A stretch of DNA of 64,000 bases, taken from the NCBI RefSeq assembly GCF_947500065.1, contig NZ_CANMQT010000001.1, positions 620,001 to 684,000 of the forward strand, in the 5' to 3' direction. Each line of letters opens with the position of its first letter. Position 1 is the stretch's first letter. Position numbers and translations under genes: made by a program. This DNA comes from an uncultured Aquimarina sp. GTDB taxonomy: Bacteria > Bacteroidota > Bacteroidia > Flavobacteriales > Flavobacteriaceae. Below are positions 19,101-29,100 of this stretch, piece by piece. The notes beneath the pieces are model-generated. The model did not search any database. It saw only the letters and a program-made list of their open reading frames with translations, and had not been told where the DNA came from.

Positions 19101-20965
19101 GTCGTGGCGTTGCTTTCGGTTCTAGCCTTGATTTTGATACTGGAGATATGACTTTTTTAATATTTTATGCTCGATTCAATGCCGGTTTTGGATTCGATAT
19201 TATGGTTAAAGATTATGGTGATGCCATTTGTAGAGGTAGTGGCCAGATTGGTATAAATGGTTGGTACGCAAATGGACAGAGTTATGTATATCTACAAGGA
19301 TCCTTAGGAATTAAAATTAAATTTTTCGGAATCCGAAAGAAGATACCAATTATTGAAGTTGGGGTAGCTACTTTAATGCAAGCTAAACTACCTAATCCTG
19401 TTTGGTTTAGAGGATATATCGGTGGGTACTATAACCTATTAGGAGGATTGATCAGAGGGCGATTTAGATTCGAATTAGAATTTGGAGAAGAATGTGATAT
19501 TATTAGTGGTGGTTCTCCTTTAGAAGACATCAAGATCATTGCGGATATATCTCCTAGAGATAAAACAAAAGAAATTGACGTATTTGCTGTTCCGCAAGTA
19601 GCATTTAATATGCAAATAGGATCTGAAATTAGAGTTGAAGATGAAGAGTATAACATTCATTATTATCGTTTTAAACTAGATGATTTCTGGATAAAAGATA
19701 ATAATGAAACTATTCTACAAGGAGAAACTACATTAAGTAACGAAAATGACCTTTTAAGTTTTACTCCTACCGAAGTTCTTCCATCTCAAACTGCTATGAG
19801 TTTACACGTTTCAGTCACTTTTGAAGAAAAAATAAACAATGAGTGGGTGCCTGCAACCTATAGTGGAGAAGTAATAAAAGAAGAAGAAACCATTACTTTT
19901 ACGACGGGTACTGCGCCAGATTATATTCCTTTAAACAATATTGAGTATACCTATCCAGTAATTGGACAAAAATATTTCTTCCCTAAAGAATATAACGAAG
20001 GGTATATAAAACTAAAAAGAGGACAAGCCTATTTATTTAATATTGATGCAGGATGGTCTCAGCGTTCGTATTTTGTTGATGATAATGACATGGCTGTAGA
20101 AAGCTCCGTTTCTTATAATACAGCTGAAAAAATGGTTAAAATTCCATTACCGGAAATAGATAATTCTAAAGAATTCTCTTTAAAATTATTAACATTACCG
20201 CCTAGTGCGTCATCTGGTACTACTACTGAAAATTATACATCAACTGGTGATGAAGAAAACAACGTAGAAATCAGAACTGTAAGTATTGATGGTTTAACCA
20301 CCAATCCAGATACTATAGAAATGCTTTCTTATCAATTTATGTCTAGTAATCATGATACTTTTGCCGAAAAGATTACATTTAAAAAAGTTACGTCCCCACT
20401 TAGAGAGATCATATATGCCGATGTTCATAAATTAAAAGCAGTTGTTAACACTAGTGAACCTTTTGATATAGTAGAACTAAAAGGTAATCAATATACATTA
20501 GAGAAACCATTGATTCAAGTGGAAGCCGTGTTAGATGACACTTATTATAAAGATGAAATATACCCCTTGATCTACAAAAATTACCCTTTAAAACCAGGGT
20601 TTACCGTAGATAGGGACATATCTGAAATGGGATTCCCTCCAGTAAAAGGAATGGATCAATTAACCTGGTATCAAACATATCTAGAAAACAATGTAAATAG
20701 TGAGTATTTGAAAGAACGAATACCGCATTCTTATAATTTACCTATTTACTATAAATCTGATTTTGTTGATATTAGATATAAAGTAGTAAATGCTTTTATG
20801 CAAAACCCAGACGCGTTTCAAAATCAAATTGCGGATTACGATTATTTAATAAACGGAGTATTTCCTTATATAAAACCAGGAAATTATAATAGTACTTATA
20901 AATATGTACTACCTGGAGGAATTAATGGAACATCGGCTGATTTTATGTACGTGAATCCAAATTAA
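16178..20965 (+). CDS. Very large secreted beta-rich protein of unknown function
   Basis: About 1595 aa from the ATG at 16178, which opens a good signal peptide (MKQYYLLILTLLLSFHIVAS). An upstream in-frame ATG at 16115 would add 21 polar residues in front of it and is less likely. The body is dominated by amphipathic beta-strands and Gly-rich turns, including stretches such as GGFSGAASLSIEG and FAITGFGGGAYYR reminiscent of stacked beta-sheet or lipid-transfer-like architectures. A hexaproline hinge lies near 19006-19025, and a later part (from about 19600) carries Ig-like segments. No catalytic motif, transmembrane anchor or T9SS sorting domain was seen. Lying between the toxin-like cassette and the FN3/SprB proteins, it is probably a structural component of the same surface machine (inference). 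Confidence 0.7.
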   Translation: MKQYYLLILTLLLSFHIVASTGDKDTKKSTSEETVAPVVPPIMMSRSFADLNVKIEKDLKTLVKSSEGQDFWQNELYERFETDTVANNLRGKAEEVINELVEGDKFLETLTEYITGQTPVTLPIGIKKEIGSSEFIMGVSQIKIGKDYSELEIFVRLKLPQIDETGKQRELFFGASRVKLSHKGGLFGDADLVLLGDVGIPFQGKEIMMILKGGFDLETGDLNKKTYVTIDCDGFKELGLAVDVEFSRKKLLPVKADNTIDNSTIPGTSIKKKVTTSFEMIASDWSDILIEINMPRFQVPSLKNTIFELNTAVFDFSDLRNSPNMQWPKDYQQTYLIAGEEDLWRGVYVQSVTVVLPEQFQRKGSNERISFGAEKLLIDNNGVSGNFKAENILPVNEGNADGWQISVDRLQVNFVAGSLAGAGFGGVIVLPVTTETVSGKHTETYEDDNGDEKTRLATIDYESNGTTVLVYNALIDPVNEEYVLNASPAESIAFDIFKAKATLTENSFVELRLTEGKFRPKAVLHGNMAIKGSNDGSTSATATADFEGITFQYFQLQTVSPIIKIGHAGYTGEVKVANFPVTISEIGIRAKDNIAALDFTIAINLMGEGDGGFSGAASLSIEGDLKQGEGFEKWKFKRVKLRRVEIEADMGFKIEGFVEFREDDPVYGDGFAGMVKATFSGGIAVSISATFGKTDFRYWYVDGLVEGLNIIVPTGFAITGFGGGAYYRMKKDGFSSNIAVGSSGANYVPDRDSGLGVKAMMLFSIAGGATLVNGGFGFEVAFNSSGGINRISLYGEAHLFQEEQYQDAGDEISENFGGIVENESQMPDAVENQLKETDLMEASKAIYPAVMTGQKGMNAYVAIEMDFQAKTFHGTFELYIDLLGGVFQGVGEGGRAGWAVIHFGPRKWYIHVGTPTDPVGLKIGVGSVALTSKSYFMMGDYMPASPPPPPQVAEILGLDAEVLDYMRDENALEAGRGVAFGSSLDFDTGDMTFLIFYARFNAGFGFDIMVKDYGDAICRGSGQIGINGWYANGQSYVYLQGSLGIKIKFFGIRKKIPIIEVGVATLMQAKLPNPVWFRGYIGGYYNLLGGLIRGRFRFELEFGEECDIISGGSPLEDIKIIADISPRDKTKEIDVFAVPQVAFNMQIGSEIRVEDEEYNIHYYRFKLDDFWIKDNNETILQGETTLSNENDLLSFTPTEVLPSQTAMSLHVSVTFEEKINNEWVPATYSGEVIKEEETITFTTGTAPDYIPLNNIEYTYPVIGQKYFFPKEYNEGYIKLKRGQAYLFNIDAGWSQRSYFVDDNDMAVESSVSYNTAEKMVKIPLPEIDNSKEFSLKLLTLPPSASSGTTTENYTSTGDEENNVEIRTVSIDGLTTNPDTIEMLSYQFMSSNHDTFAEKITFKKVTSPLREIIYADVHKLKAVVNTSEPFDIVELKGNQYTLEKPLIQVEAVLDDTYYKDEIYPLIYKNYPLKPGFTVDRDISEMGFPPVKGMDQLTWYQTYLENNVNSEYLKERIPHSYNLPIYYKSDFVDIRYKVVNAFMQNPDAFQNQIADYDYLINGVFPYIKPGNYNSTYKYVLPGGINGTSADFMYVNPN

Positions 20966-21054
20966 TCCTTCAACAGATTCAGGATGATTTTAACACAAAT
21001 TTTCAAAAAACTGATCGAAGTCAAAATAAAAACGAAAGGTTGAAAAACATAAAA

Positions 21055-23118
21055 ATGAATAAACAATTAATCATAGTAATACTCATACTGCTCTTTGGCG
21101 AGAAAATCTCTTTTGCACAATCAAAAGAGCTATTATCAGAAGTTAAAGTAATAGCTAGGGCTCAAGAAGATAGAGTGCTTTTACGATGGACATTAAACAC
21201 ACCAATTTCTTGGAGAAAAGGAAACCGATATGGATATACCTTAGAACGTTATACGATTTCTCGAGATCGTAAAACATTAACTAATCCAGAAAAATTAATT
21301 ATAGGTCAAAACTTTATGCCAGTACCTATGATGGAATGGGAAGCCATTGCCGAAACCAATGACAACGGAGCAATTATGGCTCAAGCATTATGGGGAGAAA
21401 GCTTTGTAGTAGAAGGTAATGGAGGCCTAGCCTCTATTATCAACCGTGCAGAAGAACAACAACAACGTTTTGCATTTGGTTTATATGCGGCAGATCAAGA
21501 TTTTGAAATTGCCAAAAAGGCAGGGTTAGGATATGTAGATACTACTGTAAGATCTAATGAAAAATATTTATATAAGGTCATATCCAATATCCCTGAAACT
21601 GAATTACAAACTAAAGAAGGAGGAGTTTACATAGGTGTTATTGATTATGAGCCACTTCCCGAACCTGTCGATTTTGTAGGTATTTTTCAAGATGGAGCTA
21701 CACTGTTAAGTTGGAATTCTAAAATATTAAAAGCTACCTATAATAGCTATATAATAGAACGTTCTGAAACAGGAGACACTTTTAAAAGATTAGGTGATAT
21801 TCCTTATACAGCAATTAATAAAGAAAAGTCAAAAAATGCTCGTACCATTTATGTTGATTCTATTACAAATGATAAAAATTATGTATACAGAATCAAAGGA
21901 GTCTCTTCTTTTGGAGAAATAGGTCCTGCTTCTAATATTGTTCAAGGAGAAGGTAAAAATGTATTAAAGTACGTTCCTCATCTAAAGACAAAAAACATAA
22001 AGTCGGAAAATGAAGCAGAACTCACCTGGACTTTTCCTGAAGAAGGCAATAATGACATTACTGGATTTACATTAAAAAGATCTGACACAGATCTTGGAGC
22101 TTATAAACCGGTTGTTACCAATATCCCTCCAACTGCTAGAAAAATTAGTTATGATAAACTAAGAGCTTCTAATTATTTTAAAATTACTGCTAATGGTAAG
22201 AACAATAATCAAAGGGATTCTTTCTCTATGTTGGTCCAACCCATAGACTCTATCCCTCCAGAAAAACCCATTGGATTAAAAGGCAAAGTAGATAGCACAG
22301 GAGTTGTCCAACTACAATGGGAACCTAATACTGAAGAAGATATTAAAGGATATCGAGTATACCGAGGTAACCTAAAAAACGAAGAATACTCTCAAATAAC
22401 GAATTCTCCACATGAAAACCACACGTTTGTAGATACTGTAAAAGTAGAAAGTCTAAATGCTAAAGTATTTTACAGAATCATTGCAGTAGATCAACGATAT
22501 AATATGTCTGAACCATCAGAAACAATAGAGTTAATAAAGCCAGATTTAATTCCACCAACATCACCTGTTTTTACATCTTATAATATTGAAGATGGCAAGG
22601 TAAAATTGGAGTGGGCAAATAGCTCTAGTCAAGATGTAGAAGCCCATTATATCTACCGAAAAGGAAAAGAAGATCCAAATTGGACCTTATTATATCAAAG
22701 TCCAAAATTTAAAAATAAGAGCTATCAAGATAAAAAGGTTGAAGAGGGTAACTACTACAGTTATACGATTATAGCAAGAGATATCAGTGGCTTAGAATCT
22801 AATCCTGCTCCTCCTGTTTCAGTTGTAATTCCAAAAACGACATTAAAACCTGGCGTTAAAGGTTTTTATGGAAGTGTAAACGAATATGACAAAACGATTT
22901 TATTGAGCTGGCGCTATAAAGATTCGGAAGTTTCAAGTTTTGAATTATTCAGAGCGATAGATGACAAACCATCTTCTTTATATAAAGTATTACCTGCAGG
23001 AACGAAAAGATTTACTGATAAAGGATTAACTATTAATACATCCTACAAATATATTATTAGAGCAGTGTTTCATGATGGTACTTATTCTAAATATAGCAGT
23101 ATCAAAATAGATTACTAA
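21055..23118 (+). CDS. Secreted fibronectin type III domain protein
   Basis: 687 aa from the ATG at 21055, which begins a signal peptide (MNKQLIIVILILLFGEKISFAQ); an in-frame TTG at 21040 would add five residues. Several FN3-like modules follow, best seen as the recurring pattern PPxxPxGLxGxV...VxLxWxxN...DxxGYxVYR...Y.DxxV..G..Y.Y.I.AxDxxG, with at least five copies from about residue 205 to the end. Such arrays act as spacers or protein-binding arms of extracellular proteins. No sorting domain. It ends 4 bp before the SprB-repeat adhesin start, so the two are translationally close and probably work together. Confidence 0.82.
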   Translation: MNKQLIIVILILLFGEKISFAQSKELLSEVKVIARAQEDRVLLRWTLNTPISWRKGNRYGYTLERYTISRDRKTLTNPEKLIIGQNFMPVPMMEWEAIAETNDNGAIMAQALWGESFVVEGNGGLASIINRAEEQQQRFAFGLYAADQDFEIAKKAGLGYVDTTVRSNEKYLYKVISNIPETELQTKEGGVYIGVIDYEPLPEPVDFVGIFQDGATLLSWNSKILKATYNSYIIERSETGDTFKRLGDIPYTAINKEKSKNARTIYVDSITNDKNYVYRIKGVSSFGEIGPASNIVQGEGKNVLKYVPHLKTKNIKSENEAELTWTFPEEGNNDITGFTLKRSDTDLGAYKPVVTNIPPTARKISYDKLRASNYFKITANGKNNNQRDSFSMLVQPIDSIPPEKPIGLKGKVDSTGVVQLQWEPNTEEDIKGYRVYRGNLKNEEYSQITNSPHENHTFVDTVKVESLNAKVFYRIIAVDQRYNMSEPSETIELIKPDLIPPTSPVFTSYNIEDGKVKLEWANSSSQDVEAHYIYRKGKEDPNWTLLYQSPKFKNKSYQDKKVEEGNYYSYTIIARDISGLESNPAPPVSVVIPKTTLKPGVKGFYGSVNEYDKTILLSWRYKDSEVSSFELFRAIDDKPSSLYKVLPAGTKRFTDKGLTINTSYKYIIRAVFHDGTYSKYSSIKIDY

Positions 23119-23122
23119 ACTT

Positions 23123-26100
23123 ATGACTAACAAGATTTTTTATATTTACACCATTTTATTCCTGTTGATAGGGTCTAATATTAGTGCACAAACTAAATAC
23201 ACTGTTCAGATTGATCTTCCTGGAGGAGAATTCACTTCAATTTATACCGGAGCAAACCAAACCTACAGATATAGAATATTTAGAGGGAATACTTTACTAA
23301 AAGATAGTGGTACTATATCAAATTCTATTCCATCCATTGGAGGTAATAAGGTTTATGAAGAATTTGATCAAGCTCCAACACGAGCTATATTATCTTGGAC
23401 TTCATCATATATTCTAAATACTTGTGATTTCAATAATAGTGAAATCCAAATTACCAACACAGATTGTGGTGTTTATAATATAGCAGGGGATTCGGGTGCT
23501 TTTTCTTGTACTACGGTCAAAGTATTCACAAATAATGTTTTAGTGCAACCGACTGATGATGTAATTTGTAGAAAGGAGACAATCCCTTTAACATCTAATA
23601 CATGTGTCTCTGAGCAAGGAGTCGGATGGTATTATAGCCTTGATGGAGTGAACTATGAAAATACGCTAATCAGCACTTCTCTTAATAATAATCCGGTACA
23701 ACTAGATCTCGAGACATTAAATATTCCACCTACATATACCGGGAAAATATATTTCAGAGGACAAATATTAATAAGTACAGGATTGTTCCAGTTCATTACT
23801 CAGGATTCTGATATTATCGAATATAATCTAATCCCTTGTTCTCCAGAATTGGATTCCAATATAAATCCAAATCCCGCACCAATTAATCCTATCTGTAGCG
23901 GAGATACAAATGGACGTTTCAGAATGACATTTGATCGAGACATTGGTCCACAGGAATATATTTCTGCTCCTTTAGATATTTCAGATGGATTTGGAGGGTG
24001 GATACAAACATCTCCTTTAGTTTCAATTAATCCAGGAGATTTAAATGCTAATCTTGAATATACCTGGCCAAATAATCTTGCTCCAGGATTATATAGAATC
24101 AAGTATCAATCAATATTTAATAGTAGTCAGGTAGGTTCAGATTCACCCCACTATGAATTTACAATTAGTACTCCAACAGCTGTTACTTTTAGTACTTCTT
24201 CAAATAACCCATCTTGTGCAAGTGGTCAAGGAACATCTAATGATGGAAGTATAACGATTAATGCCACAGGAGGAACTCCACCATATCAATACAGTATTAA
24301 TAGTAGTGGTTTTACTACTTTTAGTGGTACTAGTATTACATTATCTAGAGGAGCCGGAACATATACTATTCGGGTACAAGACAGTAATAACTGTGATGGA
24401 ACTTCTGGTGGAAACATTTCAGTTACAGAAACTATCAATCCCGCTACTGCAATAACCATTGCAAACACACCTCCCATAAATGTCACTCAATTCGGTGGTA
24501 ATAATGGAAGTATATCTCCTGCGGTAAGTGGAGGAACAACACCTCCTTTATCCTATAGTTGGTCAGGACCATCAGGATTTTCTTCTAGCCAGTTAAATAT
24601 CTCCAGCTTAATTGCCGGTACTTATACACTAACCGTTACCGATGCTCCAGAAGGATGTAGTACATCTAGAAGTTTTACGGTTACCCAGCCAGATCAACTC
24701 GTATTCAATTACCCTGCTACCGTTACCTCTGTAGATTGTAACGGAAATACCAATGGAGCTATTTCGATTACTGCTACTGGTGGATTGCCTGATTATAGAT
24801 TCGAACTCTTTAAAAATAATGGATCAGGAACTTTTATTACTACAGGAGACAGATTAGATACATCCTCACTAACAACTACTACTTTTAGCGTTAACAATCT
24901 CGGTGCTGGAGAGTATCGAGTGCGTCTTACCGACAATCGTAATAATGCCAATCCTGATGTAGTCATTAATTCTACTACAATAACTATTAATGAGCCACCT
25001 GTTTTTCAAATTCAGAATGTCAATCCTATCGATGCGCTGTGTAGAGGAGATGCTACCGGTCAGATCGTATTAGATATTATTGGTGGAAGCAGTGTCTATC
25101 AAATCAGTATGATCAAAAGTGGAGATGCAGGATTTAGTAGAACCATTAACAACATCCCAAACAATAGTATTGGATATATTATTAACAATTTAGCAGAAGG
25201 AACCTATACACTAACCCTTACAGATGCTAATACTTGTACTGTAATTAATCCTACTTCCGAAAGAATTATAACCGTAGGAGAACCTACGACAAATGTGAGT
25301 GTAAACACTATAAATGTTGCCAGCCCTACTGCAGGAAATCCTGATGGTAGTATTGCTGTTCTAGGACAAGGAGGAACTCCTGGGTATACCTATTTGTGGA
25401 ATACAGGGGCAACCTCTCCTACAATCAATAATCTTTCTGATGGAAACTACACTGTTACCGTTACAGATGCCAATGGTTGTGATGTAGATCAAAACTTTAC
25501 ACTAAACGAACTAGCCGTATCTATTTCAATTACTCCAGGTGAAGAACTCTTATGTAATGGAGATACTGCAGGATTTACTGCTAATCCTACTGGTGGTGAT
25601 AATACATACACTTATAATTGGTATAATCAAAATAATCTATCCGCTAGTATTGGTACAAATCAAACCATCAGTGGACTTACCGATGGTGATTATATTGTCA
25701 TTGTTACCGATGGAACAGGAGCTTCTACAACTTCTGCCGCTGTCAATGTAACATCACCAACCGCTGTAGTGATCAATGCAGTAACTTTTACTGATGTTAA
25801 CTGTTTTGGAGGTAGTGATGGAACTATTGAAATTGATGCAGAAGGTGGAACAGAATCATTAGAATATTCCAGAAATAACGGAGCTTCATATCAAGCATCC
25901 AGCACATTTACAGGATTGCCTGTAGGAACCTATCAAATTATTGTAAGAGATGCCAATTTATGTGAAACCACAATGGAAGAACATACCGTAGGTGGACCGG
26001 TAAATCCTATAACGATTACAGGAACTGAAACCCATATAACGATTTTTGGACAAAACACAGGTGCTATTGCTGTGAATGTAAGTGGCGGTAATGATGGATT

Positions 26101-29100
26101 TACCTACAGCTGGACAGGACCTAATGGATTTACTGCTACTACCAAAGACATTTCTAATCGTATAGCAGGAAACTATATAGTAACCGTCCGAGATAATGGA
26201 TTCACGAGTACTATGGATAATACTGGATGTATTGCAACCAGAAGTTTTGAAATTACAGAAGAAGATGAATTATTAGTTACGATTGCTTATGAAACTACGG
26301 ATACCAATCTAAAATGTGATGGAGACGATAATGCTCGCTTATTCGCAACTGTAACTGGTGGGGTTACTCCGTATACTTATATATGGTCTAAAGAAACATC
26401 GGTTGGATCTGGTGTATTTGACACATTATCAGACACTTCTGCCTTATTGATCGGCGCAGATGAAGGTAACTATAGAGTAGAAATTAGTGATCCTAACGGA
26501 GCCATGACTACAGATCAGTTCTTTGTTGATGATCCGGAGCCTTTAGACATTACAATCTCTGAAACAGATATAAATTGTTTTGGAGATACCACAGGAGCGA
26601 TTGATATAGCCGTATCAGGAGGTACACCGCCATATAGATATCAATGGTCTAATGGGGCGACTACTCAGGATATTTCTGGAATTGCTTCTGGAGATTATAC
26701 GCTCACTGTAACAGATGCTAATAATTGTATGATATCCTCTGCTGTAGTTACGATTACACAACCTACTGCTCCAATTGCTATAGATACTATTACCATTACA
26801 AATCTTACCGGTTTTCAAACTGGTAATGGAAGTATTAGTATTACGACCATTGGAGGAACTCCAGGATATACATACGAGTGGAGAATAGATGGAACAACAC
26901 CTGTTATTGAAACAGCAGCTACCATCAATAACATACAAGCAGGTACTTATGAAGTAACCATTACCGATACTAACAATTGTACACTAATAGACACTTTTGT
27001 TGTAACACAACCTGATCTTTTAGAGGTTACAAACATACAGCCGGATAGTCAACTCCTTTGCTTTGGTGATACAACAGTATCCTTAACTGCAACGGTAGCT
27101 GGTGGAGTAACACCATATACCTATCGATGGTATAATACAATCGATAACACTACTACACTATCCACTGCAAATACAGTCACTAACCTTGGAGTTGGAACCT
27201 ATGAAATAGCCGTGACTGATACGAATGGAAATCTGGCTACTGATACCTTTACTATTATCGAACCACCTTTATTACAAGCTACCTATACAACTATAAATGT
27301 TTCTTGTAATGCAGGGAATGATGCTAGTATTGATCTAACAGTTACCGGTGGAACTGGAGCATATGCGTTTTTCTGGAGTACTGGTGACAATACCCAAGAT
27401 GTTTCTGGGCTTAGTGTTGGAACATATACAGTAACCATAAGAGATGTAAATCTTTGTGAAACGAACCTAACCATTGACATAACAGAACCTGCGGCAGGAT
27501 TGAGTATTACTAATGCTAGTATTACCGATGCTTCTGGTAATGGATTGACCAATGGTAGTATTGAGGTAACAGCAGATGGAGGAACTCCCACATACACTTA
27601 TAATTGGACAGATAGTACGAATACTCCTATAGGAACCAATAGTAATCTATTAAACAATATAGGTGCTGGAAATTATTTCTTAACACTTACAGATGCTAAT
27701 AGTTGTGTTCTTGGACCTATAGCATATACTGTAGCGGAACCTGCTCCCTTAATGGTAACAACTTCTGAAACCGCCATTGCTTGTTTTGGTGAAAATGGAG
27801 AACTATTTGCTAATGTAACGGGTGGTGTACCACCGTATTCCTATCAATGGTTTGATAGCAGTAATACTCAAATAAGTACTACTAGTACTTCTGGTGCTAT
27901 TCCTACTGGAATATATCGGGTAGTTGTCATCGATGCGAATACCAATCAAACAGAACTAAGTAATATCAATCTGACTCAACCCGATCTTCTAGAAATTACC
28001 AATATTAACATCACTGATGTAGGCTGTTATAATGGTAGCGATGGAAATATCGAAATTACAGTCTCTGGTGGTACAGGAAACTATACCTATCAATGGAATA
28101 CGTTAGGATCAGCAACCAACATACTCTCGAACATAACTGCAGGAGATTATAATGTAACTGTGACTGATGAAAATAATTGTTCTGTGAGCAGCGGAACCAT
28201 TACTGTAGCGCAACCAGTAGTATATGATATCACCAATGTAGCTATTATACGTCCTTCAGCAACAGGAACCACAGATGGTAGTATTGCTATCTCCATTACT
28301 GGAGGAGTAGCACCATATACCTATCAATGGACGGATAATACAAATGCTGTAGTACTACTAGAATCTAATGTAACTAGCACTTCAAGTACCTTAGCCAACC
28401 AAGCAGAAGGAACTTACAACATTCTAGTTACGGATGCGGATGGATGTACAATTAATGATACTTATAACTTAGCCAATCCTGGTGAATTACTAGTATCTAT
28501 TAATCAAACACAACAAATCAGTTGTTTTGGAGGAAGCGATGGAACCCTCGAAGTAATCACTACTGGGGGTGTTGGAGGAAACAACTATCAGTGGTTTGAT
28601 GCAACAACAAATACACAAATAGGAAACACAAATATACTGAGTGGTATTCCTGCTGGATCCTACTATATCATTGTCAGCAATGCGGAAGGAATCTCTGAGC
28701 AAAGTGCAATATTTACTGTATCCCAGCCTTTAGCTGTAACTGGAAATCTTGCAGGAGATAATCCCGATTGCTTTGCAGGTACTGATGGAAGTATTACCAT
28801 CACAGCTTCTGGAGGAAATGGTAGCTATACATATCGCTATCGAGTAATAAATGGTACATACAGTGACTGGATCCCATTTAGCAATGGACCTACTACACAA
28901 ATTGCAAACTTAACCGATGGAATATATCAAATACAATTGCAAGATACTAATGGGTGTTTCTATGAAGATAATGGAAGTATTGGAATACTATCTATACGAT
29001 TGAATCAACCAGATCAGTTGATCGTAGCTTCTGTATTACTAAATGATCCTACTGGCTTTGGACTCACTAATGGGAATATTACAACTACTACTTCAGGGGG